DNA of 64,000 nucleotides. It comes from Gallaecimonas xiamenensis 3-C-1 (GTDB taxonomy: Bacteria > Pseudomonadota > Gammaproteobacteria > Enterobacterales > Gallaecimonadaceae). Shown here in pieces: positions 21,656 through 32,178 of the stretch (the stretch's first letter is position 1; each line of letters opens with the position of its first letter). The DNA is taken from assembly GCF_000299915.1 (NCBI RefSeq), contig NZ_AMRI01000010.1, positions 62,001-126,000 of the forward strand. The letters are read 5' to 3'. The translations under genes were made by a program, and so were the position numbers. A model generated the notes under the pieces. That model had not been told where the DNA came from. It saw only the letters and a list, made by a program, of their open reading frames with translations, and ran no database searches.

Positions 21656-22087
21656 ATGGCTGTTCAACGTACCATCTCCATCATCAAGCCCGATGCCGTT
21701 GCCAAGAACGTGATCGGTGCCATCTACAACCGTTTCGAAACTTCTGGCCTGAAGATCGTTGCCGCCAAGATGCTGCACCTGTCCCGCGAACAGGCTGAAG
21801 GCTTCTACGCCGAGCACAAAGAGCGTCCCTTCTTCAAAGCCCTGGTCGACTTCATGACCTCTGGCCCTATCATGGTTCAGGTTCTGGAAGGCGAAAACGC
21901 CGTCCTGAAAAACCGTGAGATCATGGGCGCCACCAACCCCTCCGAAGCCCTGGCCGGCACCCTGCGCGCCGACTACGCCGTTTCCATCGACGAAAACGCC
22001 GTACACGGTTCCGACTCCGAAGAGTCTGCTGCCCGCGAAATCGCCTACTTCTTCACTGAAACTGAAGTTTGCGCCCGCACTCGCTAA
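21656..22087 (+). CDS. ndk: Nucleoside diphosphate kinase
   Basis: The 143-residue enzyme balances NTP pools by phosphate transfer through H117 ([12 protein letters not shown]). The N-terminal [18 protein letters not shown] and central nucleotide-site residues are canonical. Codon use is strongly biased to preferred codons, suggesting high expression. It has its own promoter and terminator and sits between the isc block and rlmN, as in relatives. Confidence 0.98.
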   Translation: MAVQRTISIIKPDAVAKNVIGAIYNRFETSGLKIVAAKMLHLSREQAEGFYAEHKERPFFKALVDFMTSGPIMVQVLEGENAVLKNREIMGATNPSEALAGTLRADYAVSIDENAVHGSDSEESAAREIAYFFTETEVCARTR

Positions 22088-22107
22088 AATAGCGCGCTAG
22101 TTGTCAT

Positions 22108-22130
22108 AAAGGGGGGCTATGCCCCCCTTT
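22108..22130 (+). terminator. ndk terminator
   Basis: GGGGGGC TAT GCCCCCC flanked by AAA and TTT, 21 bp after the ndk stop. Confidence 0.8.
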
Positions 22131-22191
22131 GTTGTCTTGGTTGTAAACTGTACAATGCCGGCCCTTGAGCCGTAGTAACTGAGGTCATGCC

Positions 22192-23313
22192 ATGAGCGAA
22201 GGCAAAATCAACCTGTTGGACTTGAGCCGCAACGAACTGCGCGCGTTTTTCGCCGAGATGGACGAGAAGCCGTTCCGTGCCGATCAGGTCATGAAGTGGA
22301 TCTATCACTTCGGGGTCGACAACTTCGACGACATGACCAACATCAACAAGGTGCTACGGGGCAAGCTCAAGGAGCGCTGTGTTATCGAGGCGCCGGAAAT
22401 TTCCCAGGAGCAGCGTTCCAGCGACGGCACCATCAAGTGGGCGCTCACCGTCTCCGGTGGCCAGGAAGTGGAAACCGTCTATATCCCGGAAAAGGACCGC
22501 GCCACCCTGTGCGTCTCTTCCCAGGTAGGCTGCGCCCTGGAATGCACCTTCTGCTCCACCGCCCAGCAGGGCTTTAACCGTAACCTCAAGGTCAGCGAGA
22601 TCATCGGCCAGGTGTGGCGCGCCGCCAAGGTGTTGGGCCCCCAGGGCAACTCCAACCAAAAGCCCATCACCAACGTGGTGATGATGGGCATGGGCGAGCC
22701 TTTGCTGAACCTGGCCAATGTGGTGCCGGCCATGGAACTGATGCTGGACGATTTGGGCTATGGCCTGTCCAAGCGCCGGGTGACCCTGTCCACCTCAGGT
22801 GTGGTGCCGGCCCTGGACAAGCTGGGTGACATGATAGACGTGGCCCTTGCCATCAGCCTGCACGCTCCTACCGACGAGCTGCGCGACGAGATAGTCCCCA
22901 TCAACAAGAAGTACAACATCGACACCTTCCTGACCTCAGTGCGCGGCTACCTGGCCAAGTCCAACGCCAACCAGGGCCGGGTGACCGTGGAATACGTGAT
23001 GCTCGATCACGTCAACGACTCCACCGATCAGGCCCACCAGCTGGCCCAGTGCCTCAAGGACACCCCGGCCAAGATCAACCTCATTCCCTGGAACCCCTTC
23101 CCGGGTGCGCCCTATGGCCGCAGCTCCAATTCCCGCATCGACCGGTTCTCCAAGGTATTGATGGAATACGGTTTTACCGTCATCGTCCGCAAGACCCGTG
23201 GTGACGACATCGACGCCGCCTGTGGCCAGTTGGCCGGCGACGTGGTGGACAGGACCAAGCGTGTTATGAAAAAACAGATGCAGAATACGGGTATTTCAGT
23301 AAAAATGGTGTGA
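22192..23313 (+). CDS. rlmN: Dual-specificity 23S rRNA / tRNA adenine C2-methyltransferase RlmN
   Basis: This radical SAM enzyme methylates A2503 of 23S rRNA and A37 of some tRNAs. Its 373 residues include the cluster motif C114-x3-C118-x2-C121 (CALECTFC), the glycine motif MGMGEPLLN and the late catalytic Cys at about 344 ([11 protein letters not shown]), whose partner is C118. It is the first gene of the rlmN-pilW-rodZ-ispG run. Confidence 0.97.
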   Translation: MSEGKINLLDLSRNELRAFFAEMDEKPFRADQVMKWIYHFGVDNFDDMTNINKVLRGKLKERCVIEAPEISQEQRSSDGTIKWALTVSGGQEVETVYIPEKDRATLCVSSQVGCALECTFCSTAQQGFNRNLKVSEIIGQVWRAAKVLGPQGNSNQKPITNVVMMGMGEPLLNLANVVPAMELMLDDLGYGLSKRRVTLSTSGVVPALDKLGDMIDVALAISLHAPTDELRDEIVPINKKYNIDTFLTSVRGYLAKSNANQGRVTVEYVMLDHVNDSTDQAHQLAQCLKDTPAKINLIPWNPFPGAPYGRSSNSRIDRFSKVLMEYGFTVIVRKTRGDDIDAACGQLAGDVVDRTKRVMKKQMQNTGISVKMV

Positions 23314-23339
23314 AATCTCAACGTATTACAGGCTTAGTT

Positions 23340-24122
23340 ATGGCATATGGTCGCTTTAGGTTAGGAATCCTGGCCCTGGTGGTACTGGCGGCCAGCGGTT
23401 GTGTTTCCCAAACCCTGGACAGCGCCGGTAACCCGGTGGCGGAAAAAGAGTTCGACGCCCCCGCCGCCGCCAAATCCCGTATGCAGTTGGGCCTGGCTTA
23501 CCTTCGCACCGGTAACAGCGCCCAGGCCAAGATGAATCTCCTTAAGGCCCAAGAGTTCGCCCCCGACCTGCCGGACGTTTACTACAGCCTGGGTTACTAC
23601 TACCAGTCAGTGGGTGAAACCGAGCAGGCCGAAGAGGCCTACCGCCATGCTATCCGCCTGGATCCCAAAAACGGTGAGGCCCTGAACAATTTCGGGGCCT
23701 TTCTCTGTGGCTTAGGGCGCTACGAGGAGTCGGTAGAGTTCTTCAAGAAGGCCATCAAGGCTCCCGGTTACATCAAGGTGGCCGGGGCTTATGAGAACGC
23801 CGCCACCTGTTCCCACATGGAAGGCAAATTGGAACAGGCGGAAAAATATTATGCCAGTGCCTTAAGTCATGACACCCGCCGCGCCGCTTCCCTATTGGGA
23901 ATGTCCGAAACCCTTTACGATAGAGGGGATTACGTCGGTGCCCGGGGGTATTTGAATCGTTTCGAACAGGTGGCAAGGCCCAACCCGCGCAGTCTGTTCC
24001 TTGGCTTGAAAGTAGCCAAACAAACCGGTGATACCAAAGGCGTTCAGCATTACGGTGAGGAACTTATTTCAAAATATCCTGACTCACCTTTCAGCCAACA
24101 ATACCGGAGTAACGATTACTAA
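23340..24122 (+). CDS. pilW: Type IV pilus biogenesis lipoprotein PilW/PilF
   Basis: This outer-membrane TPR lipoprotein helps assemble the PilQ secretin. The start at 23340 gives a signal peptide with lipobox ending LAASG|C (260 residues); a GTG at 23310 overlapping the rlmN stop is an alternative. Six TPR-like repeats follow (for example YYSLGYYYQSVGETEQAEEA and EALNNFGAFLCGLGRYEESV). The gene ends in TAATG overlap with rodZ, a conserved arrangement. Confidence 0.92.
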   Translation: MAYGRFRLGILALVVLAASGCVSQTLDSAGNPVAEKEFDAPAAAKSRMQLGLAYLRTGNSAQAKMNLLKAQEFAPDLPDVYYSLGYYYQSVGETEQAEEAYRHAIRLDPKNGEALNNFGAFLCGLGRYEESVEFFKKAIKAPGYIKVAGAYENAATCSHMEGKLEQAEKYYASALSHDTRRAASLLGMSETLYDRGDYVGARGYLNRFEQVARPNPRSLFLGLKVAKQTGDTKGVQHYGEELISKYPDSPFSQQYRSNDY

Positions 24123-25033
24123 TGGCAGAACCAAGCGAGCTCCACGAAACGCTTAGTGCCGGCCAGCGTTTGCGACAAGCCCGGGAAAGCCGAGGCTGGT
24201 CCACCAATGATGTAGCCAAGCGCCTCAACCTGCGGGTGTCCGTGGTCGAGAAGCTGGAGAGCGACGATTACGACAAGAATTCACCCGCCACCTACACCAA
24301 GGGTTACATCCGCGCTTATTGCCGCCTGCTGGAGCTTAAAGAAGCCGAAGTGATGGCGGAGCTGTGCTCAGACAATCTCAAAAGCCAATCCGAAACCCAT
24401 ATGCAGAGCTTTTCCCGGCGCACCGCCAGGGAAAAGTCCGACAGCTGGCTGACCCTGGTCACCTGGCTTATCGGCCTGGTGATCCTGGGGCTGTTGATCT
24501 ATTTCGGCTGGCAACAGGCCACCACTAACGGCAGCCTGGTCAATACCCAGGCCCAACCCAACACCAGTACCAGCGCCGTTGTGGCCCTGCCGGTCAAGGA
24601 CGAAGGGGTTGATTTGGGGACTCCCCTTGAGATCTCCGAAGAAGAGCAGGACCAGTCCGGCAGCCAGCCTGGCGATACCCCCGAACAGGCCCCCGAGCAG
24701 CAACCAGAACCCGCTGCCGAGCCGGCCACTACGGAGGTAACAGCCCCTGAGCCGGCACCGGCCCAGGCCAGCAGCAGCGAACAAGTGGCACTGCAAACGC
24801 TGGAAATCTCCTTTCGCGGCGACTGTTGGGTTAGAATCGAGGACAGTACCGGCAAGAGGGTATTGGAAGGGGTCAAGGCCGAAGGCCAGTCCTACCGCCT
24901 TCAAGGCCAGGCACCTTTTAGTTTGAAGCTGGGCGCACCGGAAATGGTCGACTTGACCTACCAGGGTGCGGCCGTCGATTTGTCGGGGTATAAGGCCGCC
25001 AAGCTTGCCAAGCTGTCCTTGCCCCTGAACTGA
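24122..25033 (+). CDS. rodZ: Cytoskeleton protein RodZ
   Basis: RodZ links MreB to the elongasome. Of 303 residues, 15-80 form a helix-turn-helix ([20 protein letters not shown]), 110-130 form the single transmembrane helix ([20 protein letters not shown]), 135-220 are a Pro/Glu/Gln-rich periplasmic linker and 225-303 are the C-terminal DUF4115 domain ([20 protein letters not shown]). The start overlaps the pilW stop. Confidence 0.95.
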   Translation: MAEPSELHETLSAGQRLRQARESRGWSTNDVAKRLNLRVSVVEKLESDDYDKNSPATYTKGYIRAYCRLLELKEAEVMAELCSDNLKSQSETHMQSFSRRTAREKSDSWLTLVTWLIGLVILGLLIYFGWQQATTNGSLVNTQAQPNTSTSAVVALPVKDEGVDLGTPLEISEEEQDQSGSQPGDTPEQAPEQQPEPAAEPATTEVTAPEPAPAQASSSEQVALQTLEISFRGDCWVRIEDSTGKRVLEGVKAEGQSYRLQGQAPFSLKLGAPEMVDLTYQGAAVDLSGYKAAKLAKLSLPLN

Positions 25034-25047
25034 GGTTGAGAGAAGCA

Positions 25048-26160
25048 ATGCAGCATCAGCCGCCTATTCAGCGCCGCCAGTCCACCCGTATCTACGTGGG
25101 CAACGTGCCCATCGGTGACGGGGCGCCCATCGCCGTCCAGTCCATGACCAACACCCGTACCACGGATGTGGCGGCGACTGTGGCGCAGATCCAGGCCATC
25201 CAAAGGGCCGGTGCCGATCTGGTACGGGTATCGGTCCCCACCATGGACGCCGCCGAGGCGTTCAAGCTGATCAAGGAACAAGTGGATATCCCCCTGGTGG
25301 CGGATATCCATTTTGACTACCGCATTGCCCTCAAGGTGGCCGAATACGGCGCCGACTGCCTGCGTATCAATCCCGGTAACATCGGCAAGGAAGAGCGCAT
25401 CCGCGCCGTGGTGGATGCGGCCCGCGACCGCAATATCCCCATCCGCATCGGTGTTAACGGCGGTTCTTTGGAAAAAGATCTGCAGGAAAAATACGGTGAG
25501 CCGACCCCTGCCGCCCTGGTGGAGTCGGCCATGCGCCATGTGGACATCCTTGACCGCCTGGATTTCCAGAACTTCAAGGTGTCGGTCAAGGCCTCCGACG
25601 TGTTCCTGGCGGTAGACGCCTACCGCCTGCTGGCCAAGCAAATCGTCCAGCCCCTGCACCTGGGCATCACCGAAGCCGGCGGTGCCCGCAGCGGCGCCGT
25701 CAAGTCCGCCATCGGCCTTGGTATGCTGCTGAGCGAGGGCATAGGCGACACCCTGCGGGTGTCCCTGGCTGCCGACCCGGTGGAAGAGGTCAAAGTCGGC
25801 TTTGACATCCTCAAATCCCTGCGTATTCGCTCCCGTGGTATCAACTTCATCGCCTGCCCCAGCTGCTCGCGCCAAGAGTTCGATGTCATAGGTACGGTCA
25901 ACGCCCTGGAAAACCGCCTGGAAGACATCACCACCCCCCTGGACGTGTCCGTTATCGGCTGCGTGGTCAACGGCCCTGGCGAGGCTCTGGTGTCCGATAT
26001 GGGCATTGCCGGTGCCACCCGCAAGAGCGGCTACTATGTGGACGGTGAGCGCCAGAAGGAACGCCTGGACAACGACAACCTGGTGGACGAACTGGAAGCG
26101 CGGATCCGCGCCAAGGTGGCCATGATCAGCCAGCGTATCCCCGTCAAAAACGGCGAGTAA
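25048..26160 (+). CDS. ispG: 4-hydroxy-3-methylbut-2-enyl-diphosphate synthase IspG
   Basis: IspG carries out the penultimate MEP-pathway step for isoprenoid precursors and needs a [4Fe-4S] cluster, linking it to the Isc operon nearby. The ATG at 25048 was chosen over the TTG at 25036 and gives 370 residues, near the E. coli length. Motifs are [18 protein letters not shown] near the start and the cluster Cys in [13 protein letters not shown] and [10 protein letters not shown]. It follows rodZ by 14 bp. Confidence 0.96.
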   Translation: MQHQPPIQRRQSTRIYVGNVPIGDGAPIAVQSMTNTRTTDVAATVAQIQAIQRAGADLVRVSVPTMDAAEAFKLIKEQVDIPLVADIHFDYRIALKVAEYGADCLRINPGNIGKEERIRAVVDAARDRNIPIRIGVNGGSLEKDLQEKYGEPTPAALVESAMRHVDILDRLDFQNFKVSVKASDVFLAVDAYRLLAKQIVQPLHLGITEAGGARSGAVKSAIGLGMLLSEGIGDTLRVSLAADPVEEVKVGFDILKSLRIRSRGINFIACPSCSRQEFDVIGTVNALENRLEDITTPLDVSVIGCVVNGPGEALVSDMGIAGATRKSGYYVDGERQKERLDNDNLVDELEARIRAKVAMISQRIPVKNGE

Positions 26161-26180
26161 CCGCCAATTTGTGAATTCTG

Positions 26181-26211
26181 ATGCCCGAAGCCGTATAATT
26201 CGGGCATTTTT
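26181..26211 (+). promoter_or_regulatory. Terminator hairpin with an embedded -10 box between ispG and hisS
   Basis: ATGCCCGAA (26181-26189) pairs with TTCGGGCAT (26199-26207), followed by a T run. The loop and start of the second arm contain a perfect TATAAT (26194-26199). A TTGTGA at 26169 is a possible but widely spaced -35. The same 31 bp thus look like the ispG terminator and the hisS promoter. Confidence 0.65.
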
Positions 26212-26228
26212 GTGATTGCAGAGTCCTC

Positions 26229-27494
26229 ATGAAAAGCATCCAAGCCATCCGTGGCATGAACGACTGCCTGCCCGAGCAGAGCCCCCTTTGGCAATATGTG
26301 GAAGGGGCCATCCGCGATACGGTGGCGTCTTTCGGCTACAGCGAAATTCGCACCCCTATCGTCGAGTCCACCGATCTGTTCAAGCGCAGCATCGGCGAAG
26401 TGACCGACATCGTCGAAAAAGAGATGTACACCTTCAGCGATCGCAACGGTGACAGCCTGACCCTGCGCCCCGAAGGCACCGCCAGCGCGGTGCGTGCCGG
26501 CATCGAGCACGGCCTTTTGTACAACCAGGAACAGCGCCTGTGGTACATGGGCCCCATGTTCCGCCACGAACGCCCGCAAAAAGGCCGCTACCGCCAGTTC
26601 CATCAGTTCGGGGTGGAAGCCTACGGCCTGGCCGGCCCAGATATCGACGCCGAAGTGATACTGCTGTCCGCCAGCCTCTGGGACAAACTGGGCATCAAGG
26701 ACAACGTCACCCTGGAGCTCAACAGCCTGGGCTCCAACGAGGCCCGCGCCAACTACCGGGACGTGCTGATCGCCTTTTTGGAAAAACACATCGACGTGCT
26801 GGACGAAGACGCCAAGCGCCGCATGTATTCCAACCCGCTGCGGGTGCTGGACACCAAGAACCCCGACATCCAGGCCGTGCTCAAAGACGCCCCGCGCCTG
26901 CACGACTACCTGGACGACGAGTCCAAGGCCCACTTCGAAGGCCTCAAGGCACTGCTGGACAGCGTCGGCATCAGCTACCGCATCAACGAGCGCCTGGTGC
27001 GCGGCCTGGACTACTACAACCGCACCGTCTTCGAATGGGTGACCGACAGCCTGGGTGCCCAGGGTACCGTCTGTGCCGGTGGCCGTTACGACGGTCTGGT
27101 GGAACAGCTGGGTGGCAAGGCGACCCAGGGCGTGGGCTTTGGCCTGGGCCTGGAGCGCCTGGTGCTGCTGGTGGAGGCCCTGGCCAAGACCGAGCAGGTC
27201 AAAAGCGCCGTGGACGCCTACCTGTGCCCCATGGGCGAGGCCGCCGAGGGCCAGGCCTTCGTATTGGCCCAGCAACTGCGTAGCCAGTTGCCAGGGTTGC
27301 GCCTGATGTGCCACTGTGGTGGCGGCAATTTCAAGAAGCAGCTCAAGCGAGCTGACAAGAGCGGTGCCCGTTGGGCGTTGATCCTGGGTGACAACGAGCT
27401 GGCCGAGGGCCTGGTCACCGTCAAGGATCTAAAAGAAGGCAGCCAGCTGAGCCTGCCCATGGCCGAGCTGGCCAGCCATCTTGAGCAACGATAA
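26229..27494 (+). CDS. hisS: Histidyl-tRNA synthetase
   Basis: The 421-residue class II aminoacyl-tRNA synthetase shows motif 2 ([19 protein letters not shown]), the His-specific motifs [14 protein letters not shown] and [12 protein letters not shown], and motif 3 ([14 protein letters not shown]). The C-terminal anticodon-binding domain is present. It is in the conserved position between ispG and yfgM. Confidence 0.97.
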   Translation: MKSIQAIRGMNDCLPEQSPLWQYVEGAIRDTVASFGYSEIRTPIVESTDLFKRSIGEVTDIVEKEMYTFSDRNGDSLTLRPEGTASAVRAGIEHGLLYNQEQRLWYMGPMFRHERPQKGRYRQFHQFGVEAYGLAGPDIDAEVILLSASLWDKLGIKDNVTLELNSLGSNEARANYRDVLIAFLEKHIDVLDEDAKRRMYSNPLRVLDTKNPDIQAVLKDAPRLHDYLDDESKAHFEGLKALLDSVGISYRINERLVRGLDYYNRTVFEWVTDSLGAQGTVCAGGRYDGLVEQLGGKATQGVGFGLGLERLVLLVEALAKTEQVKSAVDAYLCPMGEAAEGQAFVLAQQLRSQLPGLRLMCHCGGGNFKKQLKRADKSGARWALILGDNELAEGLVTVKDLKEGSQLSLPMAELASHLEQR

Positions 27495-27509
27495 CAAGGA
27501 TAATCTGGC

Positions 27510-28121
27510 GTGGAAATTTACAGCACTGAAGAACAACAGGTCGATGCCATCAAGCGCTTCTGGAAAGAGCACGGCAACGGCATCATCGTCGGGACCCTGA
27601 TTGGCCTGGCCGGCATCTACGGCTGGCGCTGGTACGGCGAGCACGAAAAGGCCCAGCAGGAAGCCACCTCCGCCAGCTATGAAGAGGTCGTCAAGAAAGT
27701 GGACGGCGGTGACCTGGCCGCCGGCGACGCCTTCTTGGCCACCGAAAGCGCTGGCCAGTACCAGTCACTGATGGCGGCCCGCCTGGCCAAAAAAGCCGTG
27801 GAAGCCAGCGAGCTGGACAAGGCCCTTGGCTACCTGGACCAAGCCCTCAGCCACAGCAAAGACGAAAACCTCAACGCCATCTTCACCTTGCGCAAAGCCC
27901 GGATACAGCTGGCCAAGGGCGACGCTGCCGCCGCCAAGGCCAGTGTCGAGTTGGTTAAAAATGACGCATTCAACGCCGAGGCCCAGGAACTTTTGGGTGA
28001 TATCGCCGTCAAGGAAGGCGACCTGGCAGCGGCTCGCACTGCTTACCAACAGGCCCTGACCGGACAGGCCGGAGCCCCTGCCTTGCAATTAAAACTCGAA
28101 TCTTTGGATAGCAAAGGCTAA
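27510..28121 (+). CDS. yfgM: YfgM family ancillary translocon protein
   Basis: This 203-residue inner-membrane protein from GTG 27510 has AAGGA as ribosome site. A single transmembrane helix at about 24-43 (GIIVGTLIGLAGIYGWRW) is followed by a periplasmic TPR-like domain with many Ala-rich helices. YfgM associates with SecYEG and the chaperone PpiD. It overlaps the transcription unit of bamB (2 bp apart). Confidence 0.93.
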   Translation: MEIYSTEEQQVDAIKRFWKEHGNGIIVGTLIGLAGIYGWRWYGEHEKAQQEATSASYEEVVKKVDGGDLAAGDAFLATESAGQYQSLMAARLAKKAVEASELDKALGYLDQALSHSKDENLNAIFTLRKARIQLAKGDAAAAKASVELVKNDAFNAEAQELLGDIAVKEGDLAAARTAYQQALTGQAGAPALQLKLESLDSKG

Positions 28122-28123
28122 GC

Positions 28124-29305
28124 ATGAGCGGATGGTCTAAATGGTCGGCCCTGGCCGGTGTTGCCCTGGTCGCCCTGGCAGGGTGTTCCAGCACGGATGA
28201 AGATGCACGTAAACCGGCCGAACTGGTTTCGTTTGAAAACAAAGTCAGCGACGACGTGGTATGGAGTGCCTCGATCGGTGACGGCATAGGGGCCTATTTT
28301 TCCAACCTGGCACCCGTCTACGCCTACGACAAGGTCTTTGCCGCCTCCCGTGAAGGGGTAGTGGAAGCCCTCAACCCCGACAACGGCGACAGGCTCTGGA
28401 AAGTGGATCTGGGCGAGGCCGAATCCTTCTTCGGTAATCGCCACGATATGCGCCTGTCTGGCGGCGTGTCTGCCGGCTTCGGCAAGGTCTATGTGGGTTC
28501 CGAGAACGGCATCGTCTATGCCCTGGACGAAAAGACCGGCGAGCTGAAATGGCAGGCCGACGTACCGGGTGAGGCCATGGCTGCCCCGGTACCGGACGCC
28601 GGTCTGGTGCTGATCAACACCACCTCCGGCAAGCTGGTGGCCCTGGAAGAGGGTACCGGTGAGCTGAAGTGGACCTACGAACAGACAGTGCCTTCGTTGA
28701 GCCTGCGCGGCGCCTCCGAGCCCAGCACAGTGCAAGGTGCGGCCCTTATCGGCACCCCCAACGGCAAGCTGGCAGCGGTACTGCTGGACAGCGGCCTGCC
28801 GGCCTGGGAACAGGACGTCTCCCCCGCCAAGGGCGAGAACGTACTGGAGCTGCTCCGTGACGTGGATGCCACCCCCATCGCCGTAGGTCCTGTCGTTTAC
28901 GCCGTCGCCTATAACGGCGAGCTGGTGGCTATCGATCTGCGCTCCGGCCGCCCCATGTGGAAGCGGGATTATTCCTCCTACCGGTCCATGGCCATCGTTG
29001 GCTTTGATCTGGTGCTGACCGACGCCCAAGGGGTGCTCTACAGCATCGACAGGCGTACCGGTCTGGAGAAATGGAGCCAGCCGATGCTCACCAACCGCCG
29101 CGTCACCGCCCCTGCTATCCTGGGGGACAAGGTGCTGGTTGGCGACTTCGAAGGCTACCTGCACTGGTTCGACAAGAACAGCGGCGAGCTGCTGGGCCGG
29201 GACGAAGTGGACAGCTCCGGCCTTTACGCCCGCCCCGTTGTGGTTGGCGACAAGGTGCTGGTACAGAGCCGAGACGGCGAGCTTTATATGATTAAGCTGG
29301 ACTAA
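28124..29305 (+). CDS. bamB: Outer membrane assembly lipoprotein BamB
   Basis: BamB is a beta-propeller lipoprotein of the BAM complex. The 393 residues start with a lipoprotein signal (lipobox VALAG|C) and carry PQQ-like repeats such as DNGDRLWKVDLGEAES, EKTGELKWQADVPGE and RSGRPMWKRDYSSYRSMAIV. It is followed by a strong terminator and then der, the standard order. Confidence 0.96.
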   Translation: MSGWSKWSALAGVALVALAGCSSTDEDARKPAELVSFENKVSDDVVWSASIGDGIGAYFSNLAPVYAYDKVFAASREGVVEALNPDNGDRLWKVDLGEAESFFGNRHDMRLSGGVSAGFGKVYVGSENGIVYALDEKTGELKWQADVPGEAMAAPVPDAGLVLINTTSGKLVALEEGTGELKWTYEQTVPSLSLRGASEPSTVQGAALIGTPNGKLAAVLLDSGLPAWEQDVSPAKGENVLELLRDVDATPIAVGPVVYAVAYNGELVAIDLRSGRPMWKRDYSSYRSMAIVGFDLVLTDAQGVLYSIDRRTGLEKWSQPMLTNRRVTAPAILGDKVLVGDFEGYLHWFDKNSGELLGRDEVDSSGLYARPVVVGDKVLVQSRDGELYMIKLD

Positions 29306-29329
29306 GCCCGCCGAAAACGGAACAATACG

Positions 29330-29353
29330 CGGCCGCATCTTGCGGCCGTTTTT
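29330..29353 (+). terminator. bamB terminator
   Basis: CGGCCGC ATCTT GCGGCCG followed by five T residues, 24 bp after bamB. Confidence 0.85.
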
Positions 29354-29372
29354 GCGTTGAGAGAGAGACATC

Positions 29373-30860
29373 ATGCTTCCCGTAGTGGCCCTGGTAGGGC
29401 GCCCCAATGTGGGCAAATCGACCCTGTTCAACCGCCTGACCAACAGTCGCGACGCCCTGGTGGCCGATTACCCCGGCCTGACCCGCGACCGTAAGTACGG
29501 CCAGGCCCGCTATGGCGAGTACGACTTCATCCTGGTGGATACCGGCGGTATCGAAGGGGATGAAAAAGGCATCGACGCCGCCATGGCCAAGCAATCCCTG
29601 CTGGCCATGGAAGAAGCGGACGTGGTGATGCTGCTGGTGGACGCCCGTGACGGCCTCACCGCCGCCGATGACGCCATCGCCCGCCATATTCGCCAACTGG
29701 GCAAGCCGGTATTCCTGGTGGCCAACAAGGTGGACGGCATCGACGCCGACTCCGCCTGCGCCGAATTCTGGGGCCTGAGCCTGGGTGAGGTGTGGCAAAT
29801 TGCCGCCGCCCACGGCCGTGGTGTCACCCAGCTGCTGGACAACGCCCTTATTCCGGTGGTGGCCGAACTGGCCCAGGCCGAAGACGAAGCCTCCGAAGCT
29901 CTGGCCGACGTGCTGGGCCAAGAGCTTATCGACGTTGACGCCATCGAAGACGAGGAAGAGGCCGAGGCCATTCCCTATGCCGACCTGCCGGTCAAAATTG
30001 CCATCGTCGGCCGCCCCAATGTAGGTAAGTCCACACTTACCAATCGCATCCTCGGCGAAGAACGGGTGGTGGTGTACGACATGCCCGGCACCACCCGCGA
30101 CTCCGTCTATATCCCCATGGAGCGCGGCGACAAGCATTACATCCTTATCGACACCGCCGGTGTGCGCCGCCGTGGCCGTATCGACGACGCCGTTGAGAAG
30201 TTCTCGGTGGTCAAAACCCTGCAGGCCATCGAAGACGCCAACGTGGTACTGCTGACCATGGACGCCCGTGAAGGCCTGTCCGACCAGGATCTCAACCTGC
30301 TGGGCCACGTGCTCAACGCCGGTCGCGCCCTGGTGCTGGTGGTCAACAAATGGGACGGCCTCAGCCAGGACGACCGCGAGGAAATCAAACGGGAGCTGGA
30401 TCGCCGCCTGGGCTTTATCGACTTTGCCCGGTTGCACTTCATCTCAGCCCTGCACGGCTCCGGGGTCGGCAACCTGTTCGAATCCGTGGACGAGGCCTTC
30501 GCGTCTGCCACCCAGCGGGTGTCCACCTCCAAGCTGACCCGTATCCTGCAGATGGCCCAGGACGACCACCAGCCGCCGCTGGTGTCCGGCCGCCGGGTCA
30601 AGCTCAAGTACGCCCACGCCGGGGGTTACAACCCGCCCAGGATCATCGTCCACGGCAACCAGGTGGAAAAGCTGCCTAACTCCTACAAGCGCTACCTGAT
30701 GAACTATTACCGCAAGACCCTGCAGGTGATAGGCACCCCCATACATGTGGAGTTCCATGAAGGGGACAACCCCTTCGCCGGGCGCAAGAACAGCCTGACC
30801 CTGACCCAGCAACGCAAGCGCAAGCGTTTGATGAAATTCATCAAATCTCGCAAGAGCTGA
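29373..30860 (+). CDS. der: Ribosome biogenesis GTPase Der (EngA)
   Basis: Der has two tandem GTPase domains and a KH-like domain and acts in 50S assembly. Of 495 residues, G1 motifs occur at 9-16 (GRPNVGKS) and again at about 211 ([14 protein letters not shown]); each has a DTGG/DTAG G3 and an NKxD G4 (ANKVDG, VNKWDG). An acidic linker (EDEEEAEAI) separates the domains. The basic C-terminus [17 protein letters not shown] is typical. Confidence 0.97.
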   Translation: MLPVVALVGRPNVGKSTLFNRLTNSRDALVADYPGLTRDRKYGQARYGEYDFILVDTGGIEGDEKGIDAAMAKQSLLAMEEADVVMLLVDARDGLTAADDAIARHIRQLGKPVFLVANKVDGIDADSACAEFWGLSLGEVWQIAAAHGRGVTQLLDNALIPVVAELAQAEDEASEALADVLGQELIDVDAIEDEEEAEAIPYADLPVKIAIVGRPNVGKSTLTNRILGEERVVVYDMPGTTRDSVYIPMERGDKHYILIDTAGVRRRGRIDDAVEKFSVVKTLQAIEDANVVLLTMDAREGLSDQDLNLLGHVLNAGRALVLVVNKWDGLSQDDREEIKRELDRRLGFIDFARLHFISALHGSGVGNLFESVDEAFASATQRVSTSKLTRILQMAQDDHQPPLVSGRRVKLKYAHAGGYNPPRIIVHGNQVEKLPNSYKRYLMNYYRKTLQVIGTPIHVEFHEGDNPFAGRKNSLTLTQQRKRKRLMKFIKSRKS

Positions 30861-30862
30861 CA

Positions 30863-30887
30863 AAAGGCGCCCACCGGGCGCCTTTTT
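30863..30887 (+). terminator. der terminator
   Basis: GGCGCCC ACC GGGCGCC followed by TTTTT. Confidence 0.85.
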
Positions 30888-30949
30888 CTTTGCTGGTCAA
30901 AAGGGGGCTAGCCCTTTTATGCTGAGGACTGTTTTAGGGAGAAACTGCC

Positions 30950-31348
30950 ATGATCACCTTGCAAACCGTCAGCGCCGGCCAGCTGCGCCACCGTATCGAT
31001 GTCCCCAACTTCGAAGCCCTCTACACCGACGTGGCCCAGGACCTGGGCGGGGAAGGTTCGGCCCCCGACCCCCACGACTATTTCGACCTGGCCCTGGGCT
31101 CTTGCAAGGCCCTGACCCTGTTCCTCTATGCCCGCCACAGGCAGCTGCCCCTGGAAAAGCTCACCGTCACCGTCACCCGGGACGCCAGTGAAGAGAAAAA
31201 GGGCCTGTACCGCCTGGCGGTCACCCTCAAGGCCGAAGGGGACCTTAGCGACGGCGACCGCCAGAAGCTGATGGAAATCGCCGACCGCTGCCCCATCCAC
31301 AAGCTGATGACCAGCACCGAGGTGCGCATCGACACCTCCCTGGCCTGA
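30950..31348 (+). CDS. OsmC/Ohr-family peroxide-reductase-like protein
   Basis: This 132-residue protein has the two characteristic cysteines of the OsmC fold, in LALGSCKALTLFLYARHR and ADRCPIHKLMTSTEV. Such proteins reduce organic hydroperoxides by a thiol mechanism, although several OsmC-like members have other roles. It stands alone with its own terminator, just before the repeat-rich gap. Confidence 0.85.
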   Translation: MITLQTVSAGQLRHRIDVPNFEALYTDVAQDLGGEGSAPDPHDYFDLALGSCKALTLFLYARHRQLPLEKLTVTVTRDASEEKKGLYRLAVTLKAEGDLSDGDRQKLMEIADRCPIHKLMTSTEVRIDTSLA

Positions 31349-31354
31349 ACAAGC

Positions 31355-31380
31355 AAACCCCGGCAAAGCCGGGGTTTTTT
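31355..31380 (+). terminator. Terminator after the OsmC-like gene
   Basis: AAACCCCGGC AAA GCCGGGGTTT with a T run. Confidence 0.85.
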
Positions 31381-31437
31381 GTCGCCGCAGGGGCGCCATA
31401 AACGCGCCAGGGGCTGGCCAATTGTCTGATGTTGCAG

Positions 31438-32177
31438 GGTGCGAGCGGCGCCAGAATAAGGCGGGGGTCTTTGAAATGCGCAGTGCGGACTCTGAGGGCA
31501 GTTTCGCCAGCACATAAAACGATTCAGGCGAAGGCGAGACAAGGCAAAAGGCCGCTAGAACGCGCAGTTCGAGTAAATGAGCGTTTTAACGCCGTATCGG
31601 CAAGCTTGGACGTTTTATCAGCGGGCTTTCGCGCGTAGCGAGGGAAATCGAGACAAGGCGGAAGCCTCCGAAAAAGTGCAGTTCGCGTAAATGAGCATTT
31701 TGAGGAAGGTTCGCTAGAGCATAAAACGATTCAGGCGAAGGCGAGACAAGGCAAAAGGCCGCTAGAACGCGCAGTTCGAGTAAATGAGCGTTTTAACGCC
31801 GTATCGGCAAGCTTGGACGTTTTATCAGCGGGCTTTCGCGCGTAGCGAGGGAAATCGAGACAAGGCGGAAGCCTCCGAAAAAGTGCAGTTCGCGTAAATG
31901 AGCATTTTGAGGAAGGTTCGCTAGAGCATAAAACGATTCAGGCGAAGGCGGGTCCGGTGAGTTCTTGAAGCGTAGCGAGCGACGCCAGAACAAGGCGGGG
32001 GTCTTTGAAAAAGCGCAGTTCGAGTAAATGAGTATTTTGAGGAAGGTTCACCAGAGCATAAAACGATTCAGGCGAAGGCGAGACAAGGCAAAAGGCCGCT
32101 AGAACGCGCAGTTTACAGTGAGTAAATGAGCATTCTAGCGGCCTTTTAACGCCGTATCGGCAAGTCTGGACGTTTTA
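31438..32177. repeat. Mosaic intergenic repeat region
   Basis: The 830-bp gap between the OsmC-like gene and aguA holds no gene. A related GCGAGCG-CGCCAGAA-AAGGCGGGGGTCTTTGA module occurs at about 31440 and again at about 31977. Between and after these lie the 207-bp tandem repeat and the copies of a 105-121 bp palindromic element listed separately. Short open frames across the repeats are incidental. Confidence 0.85.
31513..31926. repeat. Two identical tandem copies of a 207-bp unit
   Basis: Copy 1 is 31513-31719 and copy 2 is 31720-31926. Read side by side they are the same at every position I checked. A truncated third copy (CATAAAACGATTCAGGCGAA, continuing GGCG) starts at 31927 before the sequence diverges. 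Identity suggests recent duplication or a collapsed/expanded array. Confidence 0.9.
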
Positions 32178-32178
32178 T
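32058..32178. repeat. Palindromic element with ATAAAACG/CGTTTTAT ends, copy abutting aguA
   Basis: The element runs from ATAAAACG to CGTTTTAT (inverted ends). Shorter 105-bp copies are at 31514-31618 and 31721-31825. This copy has a strong internal inverted repeat, AAAAGGCCGCTAGAA (32090-32104) with TTCTAGCGGCCTTTT (32133-32147). Its end coincides with the aguA stop codon, so its hairpin probably serves as the aguBA terminator. Confidence 0.75.

Noticed and set aside
31513..31926. CRISPR or attachment array in the 207-bp repeat.
   Set aside because: The whole 207-bp unit is duplicated, with no variable spacers and no integrase.
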